From assembly GCF_028464145.1 (NCBI RefSeq), contig NZ_JAQPCG010000004.1:310001-374000 (forward strand): a stretch of DNA of 64,000 nt, written 5' to 3'. The DNA is from Maribacter sp. PR1. Its GTDB lineage: Bacteria; Bacteroidota; Bacteroidia; Flavobacteriales; Flavobacteriaceae. Under the pieces are notes generated by a model. That model did not search any database. It was not told the DNA's origin and worked only from the letters and a program-made list of their open reading frames with translations. Within the stretch, counting starts at the first letter, position 1; the number at the start of each line of letters is the position of its first letter. This document shows positions 53,059 to 62,800 of the stretch, piece by piece. Both the position numbers and the translations under genes were made by a program.

Positions 53059-54111
53059 TTAATTTTCTTGCAGATTGGAAAATCGTTGAATATCCACCTC
53101 TTTAATTAATTTTTTTCCTTCTTCCAAATACGAAAACAATTCCTGTGCGGCCCATGGTGCTATCATAACACCATGGGAGCCAAAACCATTTAAGACACTT
53201 AAATGTGGGTATTTCGGGTGGCTTCCCATTAATGGCCTTCTATCTTTCACCGTAGGTCTTACGCCCGCGACTTGCCCCACAACTTGGTAAGAACAGTTTA
53301 CCACTTTGTTTAATTTCCCTACCAGTTCCTGCTTTGTATCCTCCGAGGGTTCATTATCCTTATCCTTAGGGTCGTAATTAGCCCCAACCAGATATAAATT
53401 CTTATCAAATGGAATTACAAAAACAGATGACTTAATAGCTTTCGATTCCTTTAATTCTTTGGATTCAATCAATATATACTCACCTTTTAAACCCTGCATA
53501 GGCAAGTAATTAAAATATGGATTTTTTTCAAGGCCAAAGCCTTCCGCAAAAACAATTTTTTTGGCCGAAATATTTCTGTAGCTAACGGCGGCATCCTTTA
53601 TATTCAAATCATCATAGTCAAAAGTTTCATTAATGAAATTGCCAGATGCAATGAGTCTTTTTCTAAAAGCGTTCAAAAATGTTTCTGTTTTTAACCGATA
53701 GGCACCATTTAGTTTTCCAAAGTCAAAAGGGGCATTCAAGGCCTTATTGTTATTTCTTACCAAATCAGAAGACAGGTAGTCCCTTAAAAAAATCTTGTCG
53801 GAAGCTTCGAACCATAAATTTTGCTCTTCAGAAGAACTAAATTTTCTTAAAATGGGTTGATCAACTATAAGATCGTTGTTCAATTCTTTTTCAAGTTCCT
53901 CATAAAATTTCCTGGATACCGGCATTAACATATCTGCTTTCCAAGCTAACGTAAAACGTTTTAAAATAACGGGGTTCGACAATCCACCTGCAACTTTGGA
54001 AGAAGTTTGGGAATCATCGCTTATCACCAGAAAATTCTTTTTGTTTTTTTTAAGGGTTTCACAAAAAGCAGCCCCAGCAAGCCCTAAACCAACAACTATA
54101 TAATCCAACAT
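53059..54111 (-). CDS. FAD-dependent oxidoreductase (DAO family) next to gldN
   Basis: A 350-residue protein that begins with a dinucleotide-binding motif (DYIVVGLGLAGAAFCETLKK) and ends with the DAO C-terminal substrate/FAD region (GVRPTVKDRRPLMG and LNGFGSHGVMIAPWAAQEL). The substrate is unknown; it is shorter than the DadA-type enzyme at 35998 and not closely related. It is cytoplasmic. It lies downstream of the gld genes, separated from gldN by a strong terminator at 54133-54162, so it is probably a conserved neighbour rather than part of the secretion operon. Confidence 0.83.
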   Translation of the reverse strand: MLDYIVVGLGLAGAAFCETLKKNKKNFLVISDDSQTSSKVAGGLSNPVILKRFTLAWKADMLMPVSRKFYEELEKELNNDLIVDQPILRKFSSSEEQNLWFEASDKIFLRDYLSSDLVRNNNKALNAPFDFGKLNGAYRLKTETFLNAFRKRLIASGNFINETFDYDDLNIKDAAVSYRNISAKKIVFAEGFGLEKNPYFNYLPMQGLKGEYILIESKELKESKAIKSSVFVIPFDKNLYLVGANYDPKDKDNEPSEDTKQELVGKLNKVVNCSYQVVGQVAGVRPTVKDRRPLMGSHPKYPHLSVLNGFGSHGVMIAPWAAQELFSYLEEGKKLIKEVDIQRFSNLQEN

Positions 54112-54132
54112 GATGCAAAAATAGGCATAAAC

Positions 54133-54162
54133 AAAAAGCCCTGATAAAATTTTATCAGGGCT
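54133..54162 (-). terminator. Terminator of the gldKLMN operon
   Basis: AGCCCTGATAAAA (54137-54149) is directly followed by its exact reverse complement TTTTATCAGGGCT (54150-54162). On the minus strand a T-tract follows. It lies about 32 bases after the gldN stop codon. Confidence 0.92.
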
Positions 54163-54193
54163 TCATATTATTGAATTGGAATTTTTTATTGAC

Positions 54194-55081
54194 TTAGTAA
54201 GCCCACATATCTTGTTCTCTATCCCGGATAGTTTCTTTGATACGTTTTGCCTCCAATAATTGGAAGAGCGCATTGTCCGCAATATAATCGCTGACCTTAC
54301 GGTCGCCATGTACATTATCCTCTTTATAGATAACGGCATTAAACCTTCTTGCGTTCAACAACATGTCAAATGATATGGGTTGTGCCGAGTTACGCTGGTT
54401 AAAGACTTTAGCCTCGTGCAAAATCTCACGAGCATCTGGATACCATATCCAAAATAACTCAACCTTGTCCGGATTTTCATCATCGATAAAGTTTACATCC
54501 GGAGCTACGGGTGCAATACCCAATAATCTATACTTTAACTCTCCCTGTCTTTTATCGAAATACCACATCCCCTTTATTCGGTACTCTTCAATTTCAGCAG
54601 CGGTAATGTTTCTTCGAGTAATATACTCTTCAGAAACTTGCTCACCCGCGTTCATTTGTTCGTAACCGTAATCCAATGTATCTACAGTTTGTAGGGCACC
54701 GGATAAGTCATTGAATGTTCTTTTTTCCGTAAAATAGGAATCTGCATAAGCTTCTATATTACCTTCTTGTAAGTTCTTAATCAATACATGATACAAGGAT
54801 CTTCTATTTTTTCCTATATCCATTGTATCTGTAGGGTAATAAAGTGGAAAGTTTACCCTTTCGTCCAAATCAATGGTTTCCCATAGTGTCTTGGACCAAA
54901 GTATATCCCTATCATCCACATAACCATAATCCAAAGGAGCATCGTTATCTACGGCTTTCTGTTCCTCAGTGCGGACTCCAATGTCCTGAGGTTTTTTAGC
55001 GTTCAAGATATTGGCTTGAGCCATCATGGAAGCTGGCAACAATGTTACCGCACCCATTACTAAAACATTTTTCCAATTCAT
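54194..55081 (-). CDS. gldN: Gliding motility/type IX secretion protein GldN
   Basis: From the ATG at 55081 (which gives a proper signal peptide MNWKNVLVMGAVTLLPASMMAQ; an upstream ATG at 55114 would add 11 residues) the protein has 295 residues, the GldN length. Recognisable segments are DDRDILWSKTLWETIDLDER, NFPLYYPTDT and ELFWIWYPDAREILHEAKVF. GldN forms periplasmic rings with GldK in the type IX secretion system. It is the last gene of gldK-gldL-gldM-gldN, followed by a terminator. The F. johnsoniae paralogue gldO is not present here. Confidence 0.95.
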   Translation of the reverse strand: MNWKNVLVMGAVTLLPASMMAQANILNAKKPQDIGVRTEEQKAVDNDAPLDYGYVDDRDILWSKTLWETIDLDERVNFPLYYPTDTMDIGKNRRSLYHVLIKNLQEGNIEAYADSYFTEKRTFNDLSGALQTVDTLDYGYEQMNAGEQVSEEYITRRNITAAEIEEYRIKGMWYFDKRQGELKYRLLGIAPVAPDVNFIDDENPDKVELFWIWYPDAREILHEAKVFNQRNSAQPISFDMLLNARRFNAVIYKEDNVHGDRKVSDYIADNALFQLLEAKRIKETIRDREQDMWAY

Positions 55082-55143
55082 TCTTTTAAACTTTAAAATT
55101 AACCGGGCAACCATAAAAGTTGCCCGGTAGCATTCTATTTCTT

Positions 55144-56700
55144 TTAATTTGTTATCTCCACTACTACAGGAGAAACTTTCTTCAACTTGTAACTTTTGTT
55201 ATTCGTAATATACGCTTCGATGTCGAATATTTGAACTACATCACCTCTTCCTGCACGTTTAAGGGCAGATTTGGCTTTAGCATCCAATTTATTACCTCTA
55301 ACACTTACAGTAGGTTGCCCTGGAACTTTAAATTTAAAGCCGCTAACCGCAAGGTTTAAATCGAAATCAAAGTCATCTAATTGAGCGCTAACAGTACCAA
55401 TCTCAACGTTTCTTCTAGGTAACTTAACGCTACCCGCTTGCTTGCTCAACGTTCCTTCTGGTCTTGGGATATCCTTAATCCTAAATTCTGATTTAGAAGA
55501 TATTGGCTGACCATCTGGTAATGTACCTGAAGCTGTAATCGTAACCGATCTACCTGTTCCTGGGTTCATAACATACTTGCTACCACTGATAGCCTTAAGA
55601 CCTGGTGCAGATGCACGAACTTTATTATTAGGTATTCCTGGAATCGAGATAGACATTGGGTTGGCTACTCCTCGGTAAACAACGTTCATCTTGTCAGCAG
55701 CGATCAAAGCTGCGTTAGGCTTGGAAATGGTGGCAAAAGAGTTTTTTACCGGAACTTCGATTTCCTCACCGTCTTGCTTAAAGTAAATAGTACCTTCTAC
55801 TTCGTGATCACCAGCAGTACCAGCACCGATTAACATTTTAACTCCTCCAGCTTCCAATTTATAGTCAGATCCTTCAGAAAGTTTTCTTCCGTCCAAGGTT
55901 AATTCTGCTCTTACCGGAGTAGATGTGTTATCCGTTTTACTGATAATGATTTTACCATCGTACTTCTCACCTGTGTAAAAAGCAGATTTAGAGGCAGAAA
56001 GTGAAGTGGCGAAGTTCTTTAATGAAACTTGACTCGTCAACTCACCTTCCAACATGGATTTCAATGCAGCTTCTTCCGTTGCTTTAACATCCGCCTGAAG
56101 TGCAGTCAATTTAGCTAAAGAAGCTACCAATGGATAACCTTCGTAATGATAGTTGATCCAATCTTGCATACCATCTTTGGCCTTTACTTTACCTTCTTCA
56201 TTTCCTGTTTCAAAACGATCGATAACCGATTGCTTAAGAGAAGTAGGGACAATAGTAGCTACTTGCTCTCTATAGTCGGTAAGTCTTTTCATAAACTCCT
56301 GACCACCCTCGGACAAGTTATCGCCCTGGAAGAATTTTTGATCCAAATAATCGGAATTATCCATACGTGCATAATCCTTTGGATTTTCCAATCCTTCTGT
56401 CATACCTTCCTTAAGAGATTCCAAATAATTGAAATACTCTTGGGACATTGATTTAATCTTCTGGGCGTTCTGATACAACTTTTCGTATTTTGCCGCATCT
56501 TCCTCTGCCTTCGTTTCTAGACTACCTAAGAACGCTTCGTTGCTTGCGGTTGTCATCTCGTTAGAAGTCTCTAGCTTTTCGTTCATAATACCGAATGCCG
56601 CTAGCACCTCTTTACTCATATTTAACGCCAGCATTGCGATGAAGATCAAATACATTAAGTTGATCATCTTCTGACGTGGTGTTTGTTTTCCTCCTGCCAT
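55144..56700 (-). CDS. gldM: Gliding motility/type IX secretion motor protein GldM
   Basis: The 518-residue protein has a short cytoplasmic start with Arg9 (MAGGKQTPRQ), one transmembrane helix (about 12-33, INLMYLIFIAMLALNMSK) and a long periplasmic part of four domains. Arg9 corresponds to the residue that pairs with the GldL glutamate in the characterised GldLM motor. GldM transmits proton-driven rotation to the GldKN ring. It is 54 bases downstream of gldL and 62 bases upstream of the gldN start. A typical member in all respects. Confidence 0.96.
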   Translation of the reverse strand: MAGGKQTPRQKMINLMYLIFIAMLALNMSKEVLAAFGIMNEKLETSNEMTTASNEAFLGSLETKAEEDAAKYEKLYQNAQKIKSMSQEYFNYLESLKEGMTEGLENPKDYARMDNSDYLDQKFFQGDNLSEGGQEFMKRLTDYREQVATIVPTSLKQSVIDRFETGNEEGKVKAKDGMQDWINYHYEGYPLVASLAKLTALQADVKATEEAALKSMLEGELTSQVSLKNFATSLSASKSAFYTGEKYDGKIIISKTDNTSTPVRAELTLDGRKLSEGSDYKLEAGGVKMLIGAGTAGDHEVEGTIYFKQDGEEIEVPVKNSFATISKPNAALIAADKMNVVYRGVANPMSISIPGIPNNKVRASAPGLKAISGSKYVMNPGTGRSVTITASGTLPDGQPISSKSEFRIKDIPRPEGTLSKQAGSVKLPRRNVEIGTVSAQLDDFDFDLNLAVSGFKFKVPGQPTVSVRGNKLDAKAKSALKRAGRGDVVQIFDIEAYITNNKSYKLKKVSPVVVEITN

Positions 56701-56754
56701 GGTTTTTTAATTAGATTTTAATTAATAATGATTTGGTTTGGTTAAAATCCAATC

Positions 56755-57405
56755 TTAGTTTTTGCTCATTGCAGATAACATTCCTCCATAAACACCATTC
56801 AATGAAGATAGGTTTGTGGATAAAGAAGCCATTTGCTCCTTTAGAGCGCTTGCATTCTGAACAACTTCTTCATTAACCGAAGCTTGTCTGCTTGCACTTT
56901 CCAACTGTACTTTATAAAGACTGTTCAAAGACTCCATCTGAGCGGCAGCATGTACCATTTCATCAGAGTATTTTTTTGTAGACTCCATTGCATCAACAGT
57001 AGGAGCGATTCCTTTTGCTGCTCCTTCAAAGTTCTTAATACTAGAACCTAAGCTTTCCATAAGGTTTGCATCTACACCAGCTTCCTTTAAAAGGTCATCC
57101 AACTTTTTGGACAAAGAAGTTTCGGCATCTTTAATTTCAGCCGCCGCATTCTTTTTACCATTGGATTCTCCACCAGCTAGTTCTGGGTATACTAAAGACC
57201 AATCTACTTCGTCGTCTACAGGTTCAAATGCACTGATAGCAAAAATTAATGCCTCTGTGATAAGACCTATAGCTAATAACAATCCACCGGTTAAAGGTCC
57301 AAACTCCCAGTGAAGAATTTTAAACAATGCACCTATAATTACTACTGATGCTCCAAGCCCATAGGCCATGTTAAATAATTTTTTTGTTGATTTTGACTGT
57401 GCCAT
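56755..57405 (-). CDS. gldL: Gliding motility/type IX secretion motor protein GldL
   Basis: The 216-residue inner-membrane protein has two transmembrane helices (about 12-32 and 38-59) and a cytoplasmic coiled-coil domain. Tyr15, Lys29, His32 and Glu51 are spaced exactly like the functionally important residues Y13, K27, H30 and E49 of F. johnsoniae GldL (offset of two), so the proton channel appears intact. With GldM it forms the proton-motive-force-driven motor of type IX secretion and gliding. It lies 72 bases behind gldK and 54 before gldM. Confidence 0.96.
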   Translation of the reverse strand: MAQSKSTKKLFNMAYGLGASVVIIGALFKILHWEFGPLTGGLLLAIGLITEALIFAISAFEPVDDEVDWSLVYPELAGGESNGKKNAAAEIKDAETSLSKKLDDLLKEAGVDANLMESLGSSIKNFEGAAKGIAPTVDAMESTKKYSDEMVHAAAQMESLNSLYKVQLESASRQASVNEEVVQNASALKEQMASLSTNLSSLNGVYGGMLSAMSKN

Positions 57406-57477
57406 GATTTAATTTTAATTTAAGGTTTAATACTAAAGATTTGGTTAATAATTAATTTGATATGAATAGTTTACTAT

Positions 57478-58842
57478 TTATTGTGTTGAATCTTCCTCAC
57501 CCATGTAATCCTGCACTGTTCTGAATCCTATGTAACTACGGGCAGAATCAGCATATTCGTAATCCCTTGTACTTACTTGTAAGAAGTAAGCAACATCTTT
57601 CCAGGAACCTCCCCTGATTACTTTTCTTGTATTGGACTGATCTCCGCCATTTGGGTTCATCGTGGATACATAATCGTATGCACTTGGGTCGTAACTAGAA
57701 TTTGTCCATTCCGATACATTACCTGCCATGTTGTAAAGATTGAAATCGTTTGGCTCATAAGATTTAGCTTCTACGGTATACAAAGCTGCATCTGCCGCAT
57801 AATCACCTCGCTGAGGTTTAAAGTTGGCCATAAAACATCCGGTATCACTAATTACGTATGGACCACCCCAAGGATAAGTTCCTCCTTCAATTCCACCTCT
57901 GGCTGCATATTCCCATTCCGCTTCAGTTGGTAACCTGAACTGATTTACGAACTGCTTTCCTCTACTTTTTTGGTCATCATTTTTAAACTTTGTTCTCCAA
58001 TTACAAAAAGCTTTAGCTTGTTGCCAGGAGATACCCACTACAGGATATTCGCTGTAGGCATCATGCCAAAAGTAATCGTTATGCATTGGCTCATTGTACG
58101 AGTACTCAAAGTCCCTAATCCAAACTGTAGTATCGGGATATATTTCCAATTCTTCGTGACGGATAAAATCTTTTCTACTTCCCTTGCCTTTTTTGGCGGC
58201 ACGTGCAGCTGCCTCGATATCCATCCAGCTATATTTATACTTTAGTTTTGTGACATCAACACTGCGCTGTCCATTATAAGATTCCTCCTCTGGAATATAC
58301 AAAGAGTCCATGACCTCAGCATAATACTCGTCAGGGTATTCCGAAGTGTCCCAAATAAGTTCTTCATCCTTATTCAATGCCCTACCTTCATAACCAGTTT
58401 CACCCATACCGGAATAGTTGTCCAGCATATATTTATCATAAACCGAGGCCCTCGTAGTATCCGCATCCTTAAATGCATATTCCCCAATACCTCCTTCTTC
58501 AGGGCCAATTCCCAACTCATCGGCAAGAATAGCCAATTTTGTTCTAGTGATAGAATCCTTGACCCATTCTACGAATTGACGGTATTCACTATTGGTAATT
58601 TCAGTATCGTCCATATAAAAAGATCGTACTGTTACTGTTTTAGTAGGTGCGTTCAATACTTTGGCCTGGTCTTCTTCACTTTTACCCATAATGAAAGAAC
58701 CCCTTGGGATAAGTTCCATTCCATATGGTTTTTCGGGATACCATTTATTGCCCTGGACTCCGACTAGCTCTCCTTTAGTCTTTGACCCACAACTTGTGAG
58801 CAAAAAAACAAACGCTATAGATGATAACAATAGCTTCTTCAT
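57478..58842 (-). CDS. gldK: Gliding motility/type IX secretion lipoprotein GldK
   Basis: A 454-residue lipoprotein (lipobox LLTSC, Cys18) with a formylglycine-generating-enzyme-like fold (MELIPRGSFIMGKSEED; RLPTEAEWEYAARGG; NVSEWTNSSYD; RGGSWKD), which in GldK serves structure rather than catalysis. It lies at the outer-membrane inner face and builds the ring with GldN. It is the first gene of the operon. A near -7 box (TGTATTTG on the minus strand, 58877-58884, 7/8 match) lies about 35 bases before the ATG. gldJ is not adjacent. Confidence 0.96.
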   Translation of the reverse strand: MKKLLLSSIAFVFLLTSCGSKTKGELVGVQGNKWYPEKPYGMELIPRGSFIMGKSEEDQAKVLNAPTKTVTVRSFYMDDTEITNSEYRQFVEWVKDSITRTKLAILADELGIGPEEGGIGEYAFKDADTTRASVYDKYMLDNYSGMGETGYEGRALNKDEELIWDTSEYPDEYYAEVMDSLYIPEEESYNGQRSVDVTKLKYKYSWMDIEAAARAAKKGKGSRKDFIRHEELEIYPDTTVWIRDFEYSYNEPMHNDYFWHDAYSEYPVVGISWQQAKAFCNWRTKFKNDDQKSRGKQFVNQFRLPTEAEWEYAARGGIEGGTYPWGGPYVISDTGCFMANFKPQRGDYAADAALYTVEAKSYEPNDFNLYNMAGNVSEWTNSSYDPSAYDYVSTMNPNGGDQSNTRKVIRGGSWKDVAYFLQVSTRDYEYADSARSYIGFRTVQDYMGEEDSTQ

Positions 58843-58964
58843 ACTTTAGGTTAAATTTCGATTATGGTTATAAATGCAAATACAATGATGTTATTCTAAC
58901 TCTTAAAACTATGTTTTGAATAAAATATTGTATTAAAGTCTTTTATGCTTTAATTATTTTCCGA

Positions 58965-60122
58965 TTAATTAAAACCCTTTTTATAGGCTTTAAACCACCG
59001 CTCGGGAATTTTTTGGTTACATGCGTCCAAATAATCCTGCTCGGTGCAAGGTAATAACGCAGGTGTACCCGCTTTAGTATGTGAAGTAAAAATAGATGGC
59101 ACCTCTACCCACCATCTTTCTGTTAAAAGACTCTTGTAAAAAACCAGTTCCTCCTCGTCATTGGGAACATTATACTTTGTAAAATCGTCCGTTCGGTTAT
59201 ATGGGGATTCCTTGATCCTATAATTAACACCCTCTATGAAGTACCAAATTATCTGTGCCAGGAGTTGTTGACATTGGACATTATTCTCCATTTCAAAAAT
59301 ACCGAATGCCATTACCCGCTCACTGATTCCGGCATATCTTGCTATCGCGCAAATTTCCCTGCCAGTAAATCCGTTGGGAGAAAAATTCGATGAAAAACCT
59401 ATTTCACTTGCTTTAATGGCCCTTGCATCAAGGCTGACCATGTGTGCGTTTCTAAGCACAGGTTCCGCCAAGGAAAGGTCATTTGCAATTTCACCTAACC
59501 TGTAAGAGTCAAAAAAAAGACGATCCATGAGATCAACTTCCTCTTGCGCATTGAAATAGCTTTGGTATCCTATATTGGAAAAATTAAAGAGATTATTAGG
59601 CTTGTCTGTAATAATTTTGCTCATATAAGAATGGGAAGATATGAGCTCATCGTCAATCCCAAAGTCGAAACGACTATCCACCGCTACCAAGTTAATCATG
59701 TCCTTTATTCCGTCAAAAGCACGATATGCCGGATATGTTATATCTTGTGTTGCTCCTAAAATAATTGGAATAATACCTTCTTCCAATAAACCAGCAGTCA
59801 CTTCTTTGACCACAAAATAGGTATCTTCTACGGTTTCTCCTTCTTCCAAGTCGCCAAGATCCACTATTGTAGTGTCCCAGTTCCCCAACATTAATTTATA
59901 CAGCTGTAGTCGTATGGCAGAAACGTCTAGGTTTTCCAATTTTTTTTCAAAAGCGTTTCTGGATTCCTTAACACCGAAAATGGCTACTGTAGCATTTGCC
60001 AGAACAGGTAGGCCATCTTTAGTTGTATGTATATAGGTATTCCTGCCTATTGCCTGGTTTGGCAATAACTCGCAATGTGCTAATACTTTATCCTCTATGG
60101 GAACTAAAAAATCAAAAGCCAT
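58965..60122 (-). CDS. Arginase/formimidoylglutamase-fold protein with degenerate metal site
   Basis: The 385-residue protein has the ureohydrolase fold and is commonly labelled formimidoylglutamase, but the metal motifs are altered. GATQD (G123-D127) stands for GGxHD, with Q126 for the histidine. DSRFD (D149-D153) stands for DAHxD, with R151 for the histidine. SLDAR (S230-R234) has R234 for an aspartate of SxDxD. D149, D153 and D232 remain. Binuclear manganese binding therefore looks impossible in the usual way, so it is probably a pseudoenzyme or a protein of another function. It lies upstream of gldK on the same strand (122-base gap) and 67 bases after topA, suggesting a conserved link to the secretion block. 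Confidence 0.82.
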   Translation of the reverse strand: MAFDFLVPIEDKVLAHCELLPNQAIGRNTYIHTTKDGLPVLANATVAIFGVKESRNAFEKKLENLDVSAIRLQLYKLMLGNWDTTIVDLGDLEEGETVEDTYFVVKEVTAGLLEEGIIPIILGATQDITYPAYRAFDGIKDMINLVAVDSRFDFGIDDELISSHSYMSKIITDKPNNLFNFSNIGYQSYFNAQEEVDLMDRLFFDSYRLGEIANDLSLAEPVLRNAHMVSLDARAIKASEIGFSSNFSPNGFTGREICAIARYAGISERVMAFGIFEMENNVQCQQLLAQIIWYFIEGVNYRIKESPYNRTDDFTKYNVPNDEEELVFYKSLLTERWWVEVPSIFTSHTKAGTPALLPCTEQDYLDACNQKIPERWFKAYKKGFN

Positions 60123-60189
60123 AATGGTTTTGAGGTGTTAATTTTGAAGTTGACAAGTGATTTAACCATCACTCTTTTTCAAAATTATA

Positions 60190-62679
60190 CTACTTTTTTG
60201 ATTTAGGTTTAGCTTTTGTCTTTTTTTTGGGGGTCTTTTTTTGAATTAACTCTGAAGCTTCTTCCAATGTCATTTTAGAAACATCTACAGTTTTGGCTAG
60301 TTCTACCTTTACCTTACCCTTTATAACATTGTGCCGTCCCCATCTGGCCTTTTCTATTCTAATACCTTCTTCTGGCCAGTTTTGGACCACTTTCTCGCGT
60401 TCCTTTTGTTTTTTTGCCTCGATCAATTCTACGATATCCTCTTGGGATAGGTTGTCAAAGTCATATTTCTTATTGACGTTGATAAAAATTCCGTTCCATT
60501 TTATGTATGGACCAAACCTTCCCACTCCTTTTATAACATCCTTATCCTCATAATTCGCAATGGGAGCATCGGCCTTTTGCTTTTCTTTTATCAATTCAAT
60601 GGCCCGGTCCATCTCAACTTCCATGGCACTTTCATCTTTGGGTAACGAAATAAATGTCTTACCAAAACGCACATAAGGACCAAACCGACCTACATTGGCT
60701 TCTACTTCTTCGCCTTCATAAACACCAAGTTTCCTAGGGAGTTTGAACAACTCCATAGCTTCATCATACGTAATTGTGTTCAAAGATTGGTCTGGCAAAA
60801 GACTAGCAAATAATGGTTTTTCTTCCTCCTCAGCTATTCCAATTTGCACCATGGGGCCAAATCTCCCCAGTCGCACAGAAACTTGTCTTCCTGTTTTAGG
60901 GTCTTTACCCAAAACTCGTTCTCCACTGGCCCTATCCGCATTTTCTTCAACATCGACCACATTGGGATGAAAATCCTTATAAAAGTTTTTCATCATTTTT
61001 TTCCAATCTTCCTCTCCAGTCGCAATTTCATCAAAATCCTCCTCTACTTGCGCGGTAAAATTGTAGTCCAGTATGTTTGCAAAATTACTCACCAAAAAGT
61101 CCGTAACTATGGTTCCAATATCCGTGGGAACCATTTTTCCCTTGTCCGAACCTACATTTTCCGAAAGATTCTTCTGCTTGATTTTATCCGATTCCAAAAC
61201 CAACTGGGCGTATTTTCTTTCTGCTCCCTCAATTGTGCCTTTTTCAACGTATCCTCTATTCAATATAGTGGAAATTGTTGGGGCATAGGTAGAGGGTCTT
61301 CCAATTCCTAATTCCTCTAATTTTTTCACAAGGGATGCTTCGGTAAATCTATAAGGGGGACGCGTAAATCGTTCCGTGGCCGTAATGTAATTATTGTAGA
61401 GTACCTCATCCACTTTCATGGCAGGCAACATTCCATCTTGCTCTTCTGCCAAGTCCTCTTCATCCACACCTTCCATATATACCTTTAGGAATCCATCGAA
61501 CTTAATAACTTCTCCATTGGCGGTAAACTCGTCTGTATGCTTGTTTGCTTGAATGCGAACATTGGTTCGCTCCAACTCCGCCTCGCTCATTTGAGAAGCA
61601 ATGGTCCTTTTCCAGATAAGGTCATACAGTTTGGACTGGTCACGCTCCAAGGAGGGGGATTGATTTCCCATATCAGTAGGGCGTACGGCTTCGTGAGCTT
61701 CTTGAGCTCCTTTTGACTTTCCAGTAAAGTTTCTAACCTTACTATATTTTTCTCCGTAATTTTTAATAATTGCCTCTTTGGCGGCATTGATTGCTTCTCC
61801 GGATAGGTTTACACTATCCGTTCTCATATAGGTAATAAGACCTGCTTCATACAACCTTTGCGCAACCTGCATTGTCCTACCAACAGAAAAATATAACTTC
61901 CGAGAGGCCTCTTGTTGCAATGTAGAGGTCGTAAAAGGAGCGGAAGGCGATTTCTTGGCGGGTTTTTTATCCAATTTGGCAACCGAAAACTCGGCGCCTA
62001 TATTTTTTTGTAAAAAGGTATTAGCTTCTTCCTTGGAAGCAAATGTCTTGCTCAACTTTGCAGTGAACACACTACCAGATTCCGTCTTAAATTCCGCAGC
62101 AATCTTAAATGAAGCTTCCGGTGTAAATGCCTTTATATCCCTTTCTCTTTCTACGATTAGCCGAACCGCAACCGATTGTACTCTCCCTGCAGAAAGACCA
62201 GGCTTAATTTTTTTCCAAAGTACAGGTGACAATTGATAACCCACTAAACGGTCTAAAACCCGTCTTGCCTGCTGTGCATTTACCAAGTTGTAATTGATAT
62301 CCCTTGGATTTTCAATTGCCTTTTGAATAGCTCCTTTAGTGATGGAGTTAAATACTATTCTTTTCGTTTTCTTTTTATCCAGGCCGAGTTCTTCAGCCAA
62401 ATGCCATGAAATGGCTTCACCCTCTCGGTCCTCATCACTTGCCAGCCAGATCGTATCAGCTTTTTTGGCAAGATCTTTTAATTTCTTGACCAAGGCCTTT
62501 TTTTCCTTGTCAACTATGTATTTGGGCTCAAAATCATTCTCCACATCCACTCCCAATTCCTTGGATGGCAAATCCGCTATATGTCCAAAACTGGACTCAA
62601 CCTTGAAATCTTTCCCTAAGAATTTTTGAATGGTCTTCGCTTTTGCCGGGGACTCAACTATAACTAAATTTTTGGCCAT
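60190..62679 (-). CDS. topA: DNA topoisomerase I
   Basis: An 829-residue type IA topoisomerase. It has an N-terminal Toprim domain (NLVIVESPAKAKTIQKFLG, DEDREGEAISWHL) and the catalytic tyrosine in GLITYMRTDSVNLSGEAINA. Instead of classical zinc fingers it carries repeated C-terminal GRFGPYVRFG-like topo C domains (SVRLGRFGPMVQIGIA, VGRFGPYVRFGKT, GRFGPYIKWNG). A lysine-rich tail (KKTPKKKTKAKPKSKK) may aid DNA binding. It relaxes negative supercoils. The start MAKNLVIV is standard. It precedes the arginase-like gene by 67 bases on the same strand. Confidence 0.95.
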   Translation of the reverse strand: MAKNLVIVESPAKAKTIQKFLGKDFKVESSFGHIADLPSKELGVDVENDFEPKYIVDKEKKALVKKLKDLAKKADTIWLASDEDREGEAISWHLAEELGLDKKKTKRIVFNSITKGAIQKAIENPRDINYNLVNAQQARRVLDRLVGYQLSPVLWKKIKPGLSAGRVQSVAVRLIVERERDIKAFTPEASFKIAAEFKTESGSVFTAKLSKTFASKEEANTFLQKNIGAEFSVAKLDKKPAKKSPSAPFTTSTLQQEASRKLYFSVGRTMQVAQRLYEAGLITYMRTDSVNLSGEAINAAKEAIIKNYGEKYSKVRNFTGKSKGAQEAHEAVRPTDMGNQSPSLERDQSKLYDLIWKRTIASQMSEAELERTNVRIQANKHTDEFTANGEVIKFDGFLKVYMEGVDEEDLAEEQDGMLPAMKVDEVLYNNYITATERFTRPPYRFTEASLVKKLEELGIGRPSTYAPTISTILNRGYVEKGTIEGAERKYAQLVLESDKIKQKNLSENVGSDKGKMVPTDIGTIVTDFLVSNFANILDYNFTAQVEEDFDEIATGEEDWKKMMKNFYKDFHPNVVDVEENADRASGERVLGKDPKTGRQVSVRLGRFGPMVQIGIAEEEEKPLFASLLPDQSLNTITYDEAMELFKLPRKLGVYEGEEVEANVGRFGPYVRFGKTFISLPKDESAMEVEMDRAIELIKEKQKADAPIANYEDKDVIKGVGRFGPYIKWNGIFINVNKKYDFDNLSQEDIVELIEAKKQKEREKVVQNWPEEGIRIEKARWGRHNVIKGKVKVELAKTVDVSKMTLEEASELIQKKTPKKKTKAKPKSKK

Positions 62680-62755
62680 GCATCGATTTTTATGAGCAAC
62701 AAAAGTAGTCCATTTTTTTAATTTGCCCCTATATATAATTGTTTGGCATAAAAAA

Positions 62756-62776
62756 ACACCCTTGTTGCCGGGGTGT
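62756..62776 (-). terminator. Terminator of the beta-propeller lipoprotein gene
   Basis: ACACCC (62756-62761) pairs with GGGTGT (62771-62776), and on the minus strand a T-tract follows (plus-strand A-run 62750-62756). It is about 25 bases after the stop codon of the gene at 62801. Confidence 0.8.
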
Positions 62777-62800
62777 CCTTACTCCTTTTTAAAATGATAA

